Of a stretch of DNA of 13,453 nt, positions 7,394 through 13,453 are shown in pieces. The stretch is from assembly GCA_002390225.1 (NCBI GenBank), contig DGOW01000026.1, positions 1-13,453 of the forward strand, in the 5' to 3' direction. The DNA comes from Gemmatimonadales bacterium UBA4456. Its GTDB lineage: Bacteria > Gemmatimonadota > Gemmatimonadetes > Longimicrobiales > Gaopeijiaceae. The translations under genes and the position numbers were made by a program. Under the pieces are notes generated by a model that had not been told where the DNA came from, made no database searches, and saw nothing but the letters and a program-made list of their open reading frames with translations. Numbering within the stretch: position 1 is the first letter of the stretch; each line of letters starts with the position of its first letter.

Positions 7394-10300
7394 TGGCACC
7401 TCCCTGGGGCGAACGCAGAACGACGCTGTCCGGCGTCGCATCGAATCTCGGTCCGTGGTGTTCGACGGCGACCCTCTGGCTCTGGGTCGGGACGTCTTCC
7501 GTCTGGCTGCTACCGCTATCTGCAGCATTCCTCGTGTTCTCGCTCCGTGGCGGAGCTCGTCCTGACAGCCGGTGGCGTGCTGCCGGACTCTCTGTTCTGA
7601 TCATCGGCATCCTGGTCGGATTCGCTGCCGAACGCCAGATCGGCGATGTGTCGGGCGACTGGGACAGCTACTGGAACCAGCGCGTGGACGAGGTCGGGGT
7701 GCTCCTCCGAGAGGAACTCGAGGAACGTCGCCACAGCGCGGGGACGGAGATCGTCGAGGAGCTGGTGCGGCTCTGGGCCTCCGACGCGATCATTGTGGAT
7801 GGTGACGCGATCGCGGGTCTGCGCGCGCGATCGCGGAGCTCGGCGCTTGCTCTCTATGACAGTGATGGCGAACTGATCGCTTGGGACGGCATTCACAGGG
7901 GAAGAGTGCCGGACGCCGTAAAGCGGGGCGAACGGCTCGATCTGTACCGAGACCTCCCGCTGTTCGGGTACCTGTACGTGACGGCGTCCGCACCGGACGG
8001 AAGTGTGGCCGTGGCGTCGTATCTGTTGCGTGCCTCCCTTCCCGAAGGCCTCGGCGCGGATATGGGTGATCTGGCCAGCCGGTTCTTCGCGGAAACGGGC
8101 GAGCGCATCCGAATCACCGAGGACGATCCCGGTGTGGCGGAGGCCGTCTGGGACCTCGCGCTCGACGAAGATCGGCTTCTCTCCGTCGTGCTAGACGAGC
8201 CGAACCCGGCCGAACGCCTGGAGGTGCTGGAAACCCGCTGGGTGCTCTGGGTCGCTGGTCTCTGCCTGCTCGCCTGGTTGATGCTTGCGATCGGTGGGCC
8301 GCTCGCCGGCGGTGAGGCGGTGGCGGCATCCGTCGTCATGATGGTCGCGGCGGCGACACTGCCGACCGGTTTCGCAGGGCCTTTCGAGGCTGCCTTCGCG
8401 AGTAATCTGTATCGCCTTCCCGGTCTAATCGGGATGAGCGCAGGTCGGCTGGCACTTCTCGTCGTCGTTGCCTTTCTCCCGGTTGCTGTGCTCTCACGCC
8501 GAAGGCCCTCCTTGCCGTTCTGGGCCGTAGGGCTTGTGGTCCTGGTGTTGTTTCCCCCCCTCCTGCTCTGGCTGGGTCGCGGCCTCACCCCGGAGCTGCT
8601 CGCGGGAGGGCGTGCCGAATGGATCGTGTGCCAGATTGCGGCTGCTGGCGTCCTATCGCTCATCGCTGGCGTCGGGCTGACCTACGGTCGCGATAGCGGG
8701 GGTGGCCGCGGCTGGGTTCTGGCCGGATTGGGTTGCGCCGTGGTGATCCTGGGAGTCGCTGGGGCATGGGTTGGCTATCGCATCTTGGTGCCGGTGGCGT
8801 TCCCGGCCGTCTGGGCCTTGCCTGCGGCGATGATTGCCCGGGGTCTTCACGCCTGGCCAGGTTGGCAGCGAGCAGTCGTGGCCTGGTCGAGTGCAACCGT
8901 GCTGGGGTCGTTTGCGGCCATTCCGATGGTGTGGGGACAGGGCATCGAGGCCCAGCTGCAGATTGGTGAGGATCGACTGATCAGGCTGGCTGCCGTGGAG
9001 GACGTAGAGGTCGAGAACCGCCTGATCGACTTCGCTCGGCTAGCTGACTCTCTCGATGCCGTTGGCGCCGAAGATGTCACGATCCTGTACGAGGGCTGGC
9101 GGGTGAGCGGGCTCGCCGAGCTCGGGCAACCGGTCCGACTCCAGATCGAGGAGAGGGACGGTTCGCCGGGGGAGGGCCTCCGGGTGGGGGTGGGGGACAC
9201 GGAGCCTGAGCCATATCAGGAACTCCTTGCACAGGGGCGGCGCGCGTCTGGCGTCGAGCTCGTTCGGCTGAACCGGGATGATGCCCGGTATATCCTCACG
9301 GCCGCCCTGACGGACGGCCGGATGCTCGCAGCGGTAGCACCCCCGTTCCCCGCCGCCTCCGGTCGATCCGTGCTCGGCCCGTTGCTGCGCGGTGCGGGGG
9401 ATACCGAGCTCGAACCGCTGACTGTCATGGCGCTTCCCGACGGCGAGGCCGTGGATGGATCGGTTCGGCGCTCGAGGACCAGGGATGGCTGGAGGGTCCA
9501 GAACGGGCTGCAATTCAGTACGGGTCCCAGCTACCGAGCTCGATACGTCGTCGACCTGCCCCAAGTCCCGCTGGCGATTGCCCGGGCCTCGCTTCTGACC
9601 GTCCTCAATCTGACTCTGTTCCTGCTGCTATGGCTTGGAGGCCGAGCGCTCCTGGGAGAGACCGCACGGGAGCGGATTCAGCTCTCGACGCTCGTCATCT
9701 CGTTCCGGGCTCGCGTCACGCTTGCTCTATTCGGCTTCTTTGCGCTTGCGAACGCACTCTTCGGCACCGTCGCCTTTCGGACGCTGGATGAGGCATCGCG
9801 TCGGTCCGCTCAAGTGATCGCCGAGCGTGTCGTCGAGGACGCGGCCGGATGGTATCAGGCGCTCGGTGGTCAGGTGGAACGCCTTGCGAGCCAGGTGGGC
9901 GCGGACCTCCTTGAATACCGTGGAGGGCAGCTCCGGGAAGGCTCGCTCGAGGAGCTCGTCGAGTTGGGACTCTACGAAGGCTGGACGCCGTACGATGTCC
10001 TCCAGTCCCTCGAATCGTACGAGACGGCACAGGAATTCAGGGAGTCGACGGTCGGGCGGTGGGAATACGTCACGGCGTACCGCCGACTGCCTGACGACGA
10101 CCTGCTCGCAGTGCAAATCCCGCTTCAGGCCGGGACGAGTGCCCTTCGAACCACGGATCTCGTCGAACTGCTCGCGTTTGTCGTCCTTCTGGGTGCTGTC
10201 TTGTCTCTGGCCCTCGCCATGGTGGCCGGGCGCGCCCTGACCCGACCTATCCTCGCTCTTCAGATTGCCTCGGAGAGTGTCGGGTCCGGAGATCTCGGGC

Positions 10301-11445
10301 TGCGCCTCCCGGCCCACCGAAACGATGAGTTCGGGGCGGTGTTCCGCGCATTCAATCGGATGGTGGGGCGTGTCCGACGCGCACGGCGGCAGCTTGTGAG
10401 GACATCTCGACGCACCCAGCTGATCATGGACGAGGCCGCCGTCGGCATGGTCGCGCTGGACCCCGCAGGCCGGGTGACGCTGGTCAATCCCCGTGCCGAG
10501 GAACTGCTCGGTGCAGAGGTGTTCGTCGGACGCGCGCTTCCGGGTGACGGGGCGTTGGGTGAGATCTTTACGGAATGGCTGAACGACTACCTGGAAGGGA
10601 GCGCCGATGAGGCGAGTTCGGACTTCCAGGTTGGAGAGCGGCGCGTGCGCGTGCGTGCACGCAGGCTGGGAAGCTTCGGCTCCCGGCGAGGGGTGGTAAT
10701 CGCGCTCGATGATGTCACGGATGAGCTGCGGGCCGAACGTGTTCTGGCGTGGGGTGAGATGGCACGGCAGGTGGCCCATGAGGTGAAGAATCCGCTGACG
10801 CCGATCAAGCTCAGCATTCAGCACGTGCGGCGCGCATGGGACGATCAGCGCCCGGACTTCGAAGATATCCTGATTCGAAACGCTGACGCGATGCTGGGAG
10901 AGATCGACCGTCTCGCGGAGATTGCGCAGTCTTTCTCCCGCTTCGGTGCTCCTGGCGCACCTGACGTGCCGCTCGCCCCGGTCTCGCTCGCTGACGTGAT
11001 CGGTGAGGTGATGGTTCTCTACGGTGGAGCCACTTCGCGTGTCCGGTTCTCCGAGGAGTTCGAGCCCGACCTACCCCTGGTCGTCGCTCGGACAGCCGAA
11101 TTGAAGGAGGTCCTGGTGAACCTGCTCGAGAACGCCAGGCTGGCGGGCGAGGAGGGTACATCCGTCGTGGTCTCAGCACGACGTGACGTGATGCCCGGGG
11201 CGGTGGTCCTCCAGGTGACGGACGATGGCAGCGGCATCCCGGAAGACGTCCTGCCACGTATTTTCGAGCCCCAGTTCAGCACTCGATCGAAGGGTTCAGG
11301 GCTTGGCCTGGCGATCGTGCAGCGGGTTGTGCGAGCGTGGGGCGGCAGTGTGGAGGTGGCGAGCGAGGTCGACCGGGGGACAACCGTCTCCGTAACGCTC
11401 CGTGTCTGGGACGAGATAGACGGTGAGCGCAGTCCCTCCGCCTAG
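7387..11445 (+). CDS. Giant multi-pass membrane sensor histidine kinase, NtrY-like
   Basis: Sensor kinase of up to 1352 residues, far larger than typical NtrY (about 700-770). Likely membrane helices: 29-53, 67-82, 285-304, 311-330, 346-370, 377-397, 411-433, 443-463, 465-486, 495-516, 735-755, 777-797 and 925-948. Large soluble regions lie at about 83-284, 517-734 and 798-924. The cytoplasmic part has HAMP (about 947-1000), PAS (about 1010-1115), HisKA with AHEVKNPLTPIKLS (phospho-acceptor H1131), the N-box NLLENARLA (N1249), the G1 box DDGSGIP (D1279) and the G2 box GSGLGLAIV (1303-1311). The VAHEVKNPLTPIKLS signature is that of NtrY-type nitrogen kinases. No receiver domain or partner response regulator is in the window. 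The start is uncertain. The ATG at 7387 has no Shine-Dalgarno and overlaps the divergent creatininase start; GTG at 7534 would drop the first helix and give a consistent 12-helix topology. The signal sensed is unknown. Confidence 0.9.
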   Translation: MTLAPPWGERRTTLSGVASNLGPWCSTATLWLWVGTSSVWLLPLSAAFLVFSLRGGARPDSRWRAAGLSVLIIGILVGFAAERQIGDVSGDWDSYWNQRVDEVGVLLREELEERRHSAGTEIVEELVRLWASDAIIVDGDAIAGLRARSRSSALALYDSDGELIAWDGIHRGRVPDAVKRGERLDLYRDLPLFGYLYVTASAPDGSVAVASYLLRASLPEGLGADMGDLASRFFAETGERIRITEDDPGVAEAVWDLALDEDRLLSVVLDEPNPAERLEVLETRWVLWVAGLCLLAWLMLAIGGPLAGGEAVAASVVMMVAAATLPTGFAGPFEAAFASNLYRLPGLIGMSAGRLALLVVVAFLPVAVLSRRRPSLPFWAVGLVVLVLFPPLLLWLGRGLTPELLAGGRAEWIVCQIAAAGVLSLIAGVGLTYGRDSGGGRGWVLAGLGCAVVILGVAGAWVGYRILVPVAFPAVWALPAAMIARGLHAWPGWQRAVVAWSSATVLGSFAAIPMVWGQGIEAQLQIGEDRLIRLAAVEDVEVENRLIDFARLADSLDAVGAEDVTILYEGWRVSGLAELGQPVRLQIEERDGSPGEGLRVGVGDTEPEPYQELLAQGRRASGVELVRLNRDDARYILTAALTDGRMLAAVAPPFPAASGRSVLGPLLRGAGDTELEPLTVMALPDGEAVDGSVRRSRTRDGWRVQNGLQFSTGPSYRARYVVDLPQVPLAIARASLLTVLNLTLFLLLWLGGRALLGETARERIQLSTLVISFRARVTLALFGFFALANALFGTVAFRTLDEASRRSAQVIAERVVEDAAGWYQALGGQVERLASQVGADLLEYRGGQLREGSLEELVELGLYEGWTPYDVLQSLESYETAQEFRESTVGRWEYVTAYRRLPDDDLLAVQIPLQAGTSALRTTDLVELLAFVVLLGAVLSLALAMVAGRALTRPILALQIASESVGSGDLGLRLPAHRNDEFGAVFRAFNRMVGRVRRARRQLVRTSRRTQLIMDEAAVGMVALDPAGRVTLVNPRAEELLGAEVFVGRALPGDGALGEIFTEWLNDYLEGSADEASSDFQVGERRVRVRARRLGSFGSRRGVVIALDDVTDELRAERVLAWGEMARQVAHEVKNPLTPIKLSIQHVRRAWDDQRPDFEDILIRNADAMLGEIDRLAEIAQSFSRFGAPGAPDVPLAPVSLADVIGEVMVLYGGATSRVRFSEEFEPDLPLVVARTAELKEVLVNLLENARLAGEEGTSVVVSARRDVMPGAVVLQVTDDGSGIPEDVLPRIFEPQFSTRSKGSGLGLAIVQRVVRAWGGSVEVASEVDRGTTVSVTLRVWDEIDGERSPSA
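7397..7405 (-). promoter_or_regulatory. Strong Shine-Dalgarno of the disrupted creatininase gene
   Basis: On the minus strand AGGGAGGTG lies 3 bases upstream of the ATG at 7393, with about 5 bases between the GGAGG core and the ATG. It is the best ribosome binding site in the window. It fixes the creatininase start and shows that the start signals survive although the gene is broken. It sits inside the first codons of the divergent kinase reading frame. Confidence 0.7.
9168..9196 (+). other. Potential G-quadruplex inside the kinase gene
   Basis: Five G-runs (5, 3, 3, 5 and 5 bases) are packed in 29 bases with loops of 1, 5, 1 and 1 bases on the coding strand. It encodes a Gly/Glu/Val stretch in the second large soluble region of the kinase. 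The pattern meets the usual G3+ quadruplex rule. Whether it folds in the mRNA or DNA, or has any role, is not shown; synonymous choice of GGG codons contributes to it. Confidence 0.5.
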
Positions 11446-11490
11446 ACTACTCGCCAAGTGTCAGTCGTTCCGTCATGACTCGACGGCCGA

Positions 11491-11502
11491 TACTATGGAG
11501 GA
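11491..11502 (+). promoter_or_regulatory. Possible -10 box and misplaced Shine-Dalgarno before the RsbRD-like gene
   Basis: TACTAT at 11491-11496 resembles a -10 element and ends six bases before the ATG at 11503, so a transcript could begin at or near the start codon (leaderless). The GGAGGA at 11497-11502 touches the ATG directly, too close to act as a standard ribosome binding site. The -35 region is weak (TTCCGT at 11468-11473). This is suggestive only. Confidence 0.3.
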
Positions 11503-12129
11503 ATGCAACCACACTCCGGAGTCCCGACAGCGCTCGCCCCGGCGGCGCCCGTTGCTCCCTCCCGTGTCGGCACGGTGGAGTTTACCGCGTGGCTGGAGGA
11601 ACGCGTCCCGAGCCTGAGGGCGCTTTGGGTCCAGGAAATAGGCGCTCGTGGGCTTGGGCAGGGGCGGCTTGCCCCGGGGCTGTTACGCCGCTTCGCTGAT
11701 CAGCTGGTCGGCATGCTGCCCATGATGCTCGGTCCGCACCGTGATCAGATTCGCCCGCTCTGGATTGGGGGATTTGAGCTGTTCGGTGCGGTGGCCGCCA
11801 AGCGGGGTCTAGCTGCGGGTGAGGCGATCGAGGAGGTTCATCTGCTGCGCGAACTCGTCATTCGCGACCTGTACCGCGACCCGCCGATGGGCGGGACCGT
11901 TCCGCTGTCTTTGCGTGAGGTTCTGCGACTGAACCGCTCTCTCGATCGCGCAGTCACTCATGCCAGTGTCGGGCACACGGACGCACTCTTCTTCGAGTTC
12001 TCCGAAGCAGAAGGCACGGCGCTCCTGCCCGGTGATGACATTACAGAGCGAGTCTCCGAGCAGCTCGACGCCATCGGTGATGAGGTTCATCTGATCCTGA
12101 AGGCATCTCAAGGGGCGCGTGCGCGATGA
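11503..12129 (+). CDS. Stand-alone RsbRD-like sensory domain protein
   Basis: A 208-residue soluble, mostly helical protein. After a low-complexity Ala/Pro N-terminus (1-22) comes one helical domain (about 25-200): EFTAWLEERVPSLRALWVQEI, then RRFADQLVGMLPMML, FGAVAAKRGLAAGEAIEEVHLLRELVIRDLYRD at about 94-126, LREVLRLNRSLDRAVTHASVGHTDALFF at about 137-164, and an ITERVSEQLDAIGDEVHLIL helix. This pattern resembles the N-terminal RsbRD-type sensor domain often placed in front of STAS or histidine-kinase modules. Here neither follows: the chain ends where a kinase's linker helix would start, so it is either a free-standing regulator or a truncated kinase. It lies 57 bases after the giant kinase on the same strand, and an association with it is plausible. 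The ATG start at 11503 is uncertain because GGAGGA abuts it; GTG at 11575 would remove the low-complexity tail. No signal peptide or TM helix. Confidence 0.65.
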   Translation: MQPHSGVPTALAPAAPVAPSRVGTVEFTAWLEERVPSLRALWVQEIGARGLGQGRLAPGLLRRFADQLVGMLPMMLGPHRDQIRPLWIGGFELFGAVAAKRGLAAGEAIEEVHLLRELVIRDLYRDPPMGGTVPLSLREVLRLNRSLDRAVTHASVGHTDALFFEFSEAEGTALLPGDDITERVSEQLDAIGDEVHLILKASQGARAR

Positions 12130-12772
12130 TCGAGGATTCCACTTAGGAGCCATTACCCCTGGGGGATATGCCCCCCAAGAGTTTCGGCGTTACGCGCATG
12201 GGGCGGTCGACTGGATAGCCAATTTCCTGAATGGCATCGATGACCTTCCCATTTTTCCGTCGATCCGGCCTGGTGTCACAGTCCGCGCGCTACCCAGCGA
12301 ACCGGGGGCAGAACCGGAGTCGATGGATGCGCTACTCGACGATTTTCGTTCGATCATCGTTCCGGGCATGAACCATTGGAATCACCCATCGTTCTGCGGT
12401 TACTTCGCGTCTTCTGCGTCGGGCCCAGGCATCATCGGGGAGTTGCTGGTCTCGGCGTTCAACGTCAACGCGATGGTGCTGGAAGCTGCACCGTGGTTCG
12501 ACTGCTGGCAGCGCGCAGACTCGATCGTGCCCGAATATCTGCGGTCGTCTGAGCAGTCCGAGTCGAGAAGGCTCATGGACTACGGAATCTAGCGGGGGCG
12601 TCATTTTAGAGTGTTGAAGTTGTGGTTCGTGATCCGATATTTCGGCCGTTAGGGACTGTTTGATCGACTCCGAGATTATCTCCGCATCGCCAGCGGCAAC
12701 GTCAGGACGACCGAGGATCACGTCATGGCGACGTGGGCACTTCTGCAGAAACTTGCGGACGAGTTTCGCTGA
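12119..12772 (+). pseudogene. Aromatic-L-amino-acid-decarboxylase family remnant (group II PLP decarboxylase)
   Basis: Family members are PLP enzymes of about 470-490 residues; this remnant is about 200. The N-terminal part is well preserved: QEFRRYAHGAVDWIANFL, then MNHWNHPSFCGYFASSASG and GELLVSAFNVNAMV. After NVNAMV it jumps, in the same frame, to a late segment containing WFDC and SIVPEYLRSSE, so roughly 200 residues are missing, including the PLP-binding lysine (HK motif). Continuing in frame: LMDYGI, TAG (12590-12592), RGRHFRVLKLWFVIRYFGR, TAG (12650-12652), GLFDRLRDYLR. A second in-frame jump then leads to the C-terminal motif LRIASGNVRTTEDHV and a tail ending at TGA 12770-12772. The two TAGs sit where relatives usually have Gln and Glu. 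The open frame begins at GTG 12119 inside the preceding gene, but the original start was probably ATG 12168. The gene is certainly non-functional as a decarboxylase. Confidence 0.88.
12161..12176 (+). other. G/C-tract hairpin at the probable original start of the decarboxylase gene
   Basis: GGGGG (12161-12165) can pair with the C6 tract (12171-12176), leaving a five-base loop that contains an ATG at 12168-12170. Read from that ATG the frame is M-P-P and then off-frame. One additional C would give M-P-P-Q-E-F-R-R-Y, the usual start of this decarboxylase family. The C-tract is therefore a probable slippage site where one base was lost. Confidence 0.5.
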
Positions 12773-12894
12773 AGAAGGATGGGGGTCACTGGCGTCTTTC
12801 CGTGATCGGCGTATGGTGCAGGCTGTTTTGACCTCGGCAGAGCGATACAGTCTCTGCGGCTTCGCGTAACGATCACACAGGTAGAATCATCGAG
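12773..12894. other. Intergenic region before the transhydrogenase gene
   Basis: This 122-base gap should hold the transhydrogenase promoter. TTGACC at 12827-12832 is a fair -35 box, but no good -10 lies 16-18 bases beyond it. A six-pair inverted repeat GCAGAG/CTCTGC (12837-12857, nine-base loop) sits just downstream and could be an operator; it has no T-run and so is not a typical terminator. No coding signal seen. Confidence 0.35.
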
Positions 12895-13453
12895 ATGGCA
12901 ATTCGCATCGCAATCCCGAAGGAAGTCTCGCCCGGAGAGCGGCGTGTGGCTGCGACACCCGACACCGTCAGAAAGCTCATCAAGATGGGCTTCAATGTTT
13001 CTGTCGAGACGAGCGCTGGCACGCTCGCCAACTATCCCGACGAGGCCTTCGAGGTCGCAGGTGCCTCCATCGCGCCGGATACCAACTCACTGTGGGAATC
13101 GGCCGATGTGGTCTGCAAGATCAACCCGCCCCAGCTCCGCAGTGACGGTAGCCACGAGGCGGACTCGCTACATGACGGCAGTACGCTGATCTCGCTGATC
13201 TTCCCGGGCCAGAATGCAGAGCTGGTCGAGCGTCTGCAGCAGGGCTCGAAGACAGCAATCGCGCTCGACAAGATCCCGCGCATCACCCGAGCCCAGAAGA
13301 TGGACGTCCTCAGCTCGATGGCGAACATCGCGGGTTACCGAGCGGTGCTCGAGGCGGCGCATCTCTATGGAGGCTTCTTCAGCGGCCAGATCACGGCCGC
13401 CGGCAAGACTCGTCCAGCTCAGGTGCTCGTCATCGGGGCCGGCGTGGCGGGGG
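12895..13453 (+). CDS. pntA: NAD(P) transhydrogenase subunit alpha (PntAA type), partial
   Basis: The first 186 residues are present; the gene runs off the right edge. The alpha subunit binds NAD(H) and, with the membrane beta subunits, couples hydride transfer between NADH and NADP+ to proton flow across the inner membrane, supplying NADPH. Seen in the sequence: the AlaDH/PNT N-terminal signature RIAIPKEVSPGERRVAATPDT at about 4-24, the conserved LISLIFPGQN near 98-107, the IPRITRAQKMDVLSSMANIAGYRAV block near 126-150 that separates PntA from alanine dehydrogenase, AAGKTRPAQVLVIGAGVAG near 168-186, and the first part of the Rossmann GxGxxG at the very end. The ATG at 12895 has only a weak GAG upstream. 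Partner genes are expected just beyond the window. Confidence 0.93.
   Translation, partial: MAIRIAIPKEVSPGERRVAATPDTVRKLIKMGFNVSVETSAGTLANYPDEAFEVAGASIAPDTNSLWESADVVCKINPPQLRSDGSHEADSLHDGSTLISLIFPGQNAELVERLQQGSKTAIALDKIPRITRAQKMDVLSSMANIAGYRAVLEAAHLYGGFFSGQITAAGKTRPAQVLVIGAGVAG

Noticed and set aside
7893..8663. 256-residue minus-strand open frame
   Set aside because: Ser/Arg/Pro-rich composition without domains; it is antisense to the kinase's membrane block.
9727..10824. Long 365-residue open frame on the minus strand opposite the kinase
   Set aside because: It lies wholly inside the kinase gene, whose HAMP, PAS and HisKA motifs are unmistakable; the opposite frame gives Arg/His/Pro-rich low-grade protein with no motif. 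A shadow of high GC third positions.
12119..12592. An intact 157-residue decarboxylase-like small protein
   Set aside because: The frame past its stop continues to match the decarboxylase C-terminus in the same register, and the PLP-lysine region is missing, so it is part of a pseudogene rather than a deliberate short gene.
12837..12857. Six-pair inverted repeat as a transcription terminator
   Set aside because: It has no following T-run, a nine-base loop and a short stem, and lies next to a promoter-like box; kept only as a possible operator within the intergenic note.
1..13453. CRISPR array, insertion sequence, prophage, tRNA or rRNA
   Set aside because: No regularly spaced repeats, transposase motifs, phage genes, or recognisable RNA gene signatures were seen on either strand.

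Overview
The window is high-GC bacterial DNA with dense, mostly operon-like coding. Outer-membrane efflux components with signal peptides indicate a Gram-negative (diderm) cell. A BshB1-type deacetylase points to bacillithiol-like thiol chemistry. This set, together with a very large NtrY-like kinase and weak or misplaced Shine-Dalgarno signals, suggests a Gemmatimonadota-like or similar environmental lineage. That placement is inference only.

Minus strand, 5769 down to 1: five tightly packed genes read as one operon. They are a TolC-family outer-membrane channel, a MacA/HlyD-type periplasmic adaptor, two MacB-type ABC permeases (the second overlapping the first by 4 bases), and a PIG-L/BshB1-type deacetylase that runs off the left edge. 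The first four would form a tripartite efflux or lipid-transport machine across both membranes. No ABC ATPase is present, either as a separate gene or as an N-terminal domain of a permease, so the energy-supplying subunit must come from elsewhere.

Minus strand, 7393 to 5960: a broken creatininase-family amidohydrolase (frameshift plus internal stop), followed by an intact small secreted protein of unknown function.

Plus strand, from about 7387: a 1352-residue membrane sensor histidine kinase with two large soluble loops around an eight-helix membrane block, then a third sensor segment, HAMP, PAS and an NtrY-type kinase core. It is followed by a 208-residue stand-alone protein resembling an RsbRD-type sensory domain, and then by a heavily decayed aromatic-amino-acid-decarboxylase gene. 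That gene has lost internal blocks including the PLP-lysine region, carries two in-frame stops, and probably lost one C from a C-tract right after its start codon. The window ends inside a gene for NAD(P) transhydrogenase subunit alpha.

The most robust unexpected observations are the two pseudogenes flanking the kinase/sensor pair, the ATPase-less transporter operon joined to a thiol-biosynthesis gene, and the unusual kinase architecture with an uncertain start that collides with the divergent gene. I see no CRISPR array, mobile element, tRNA or rRNA.
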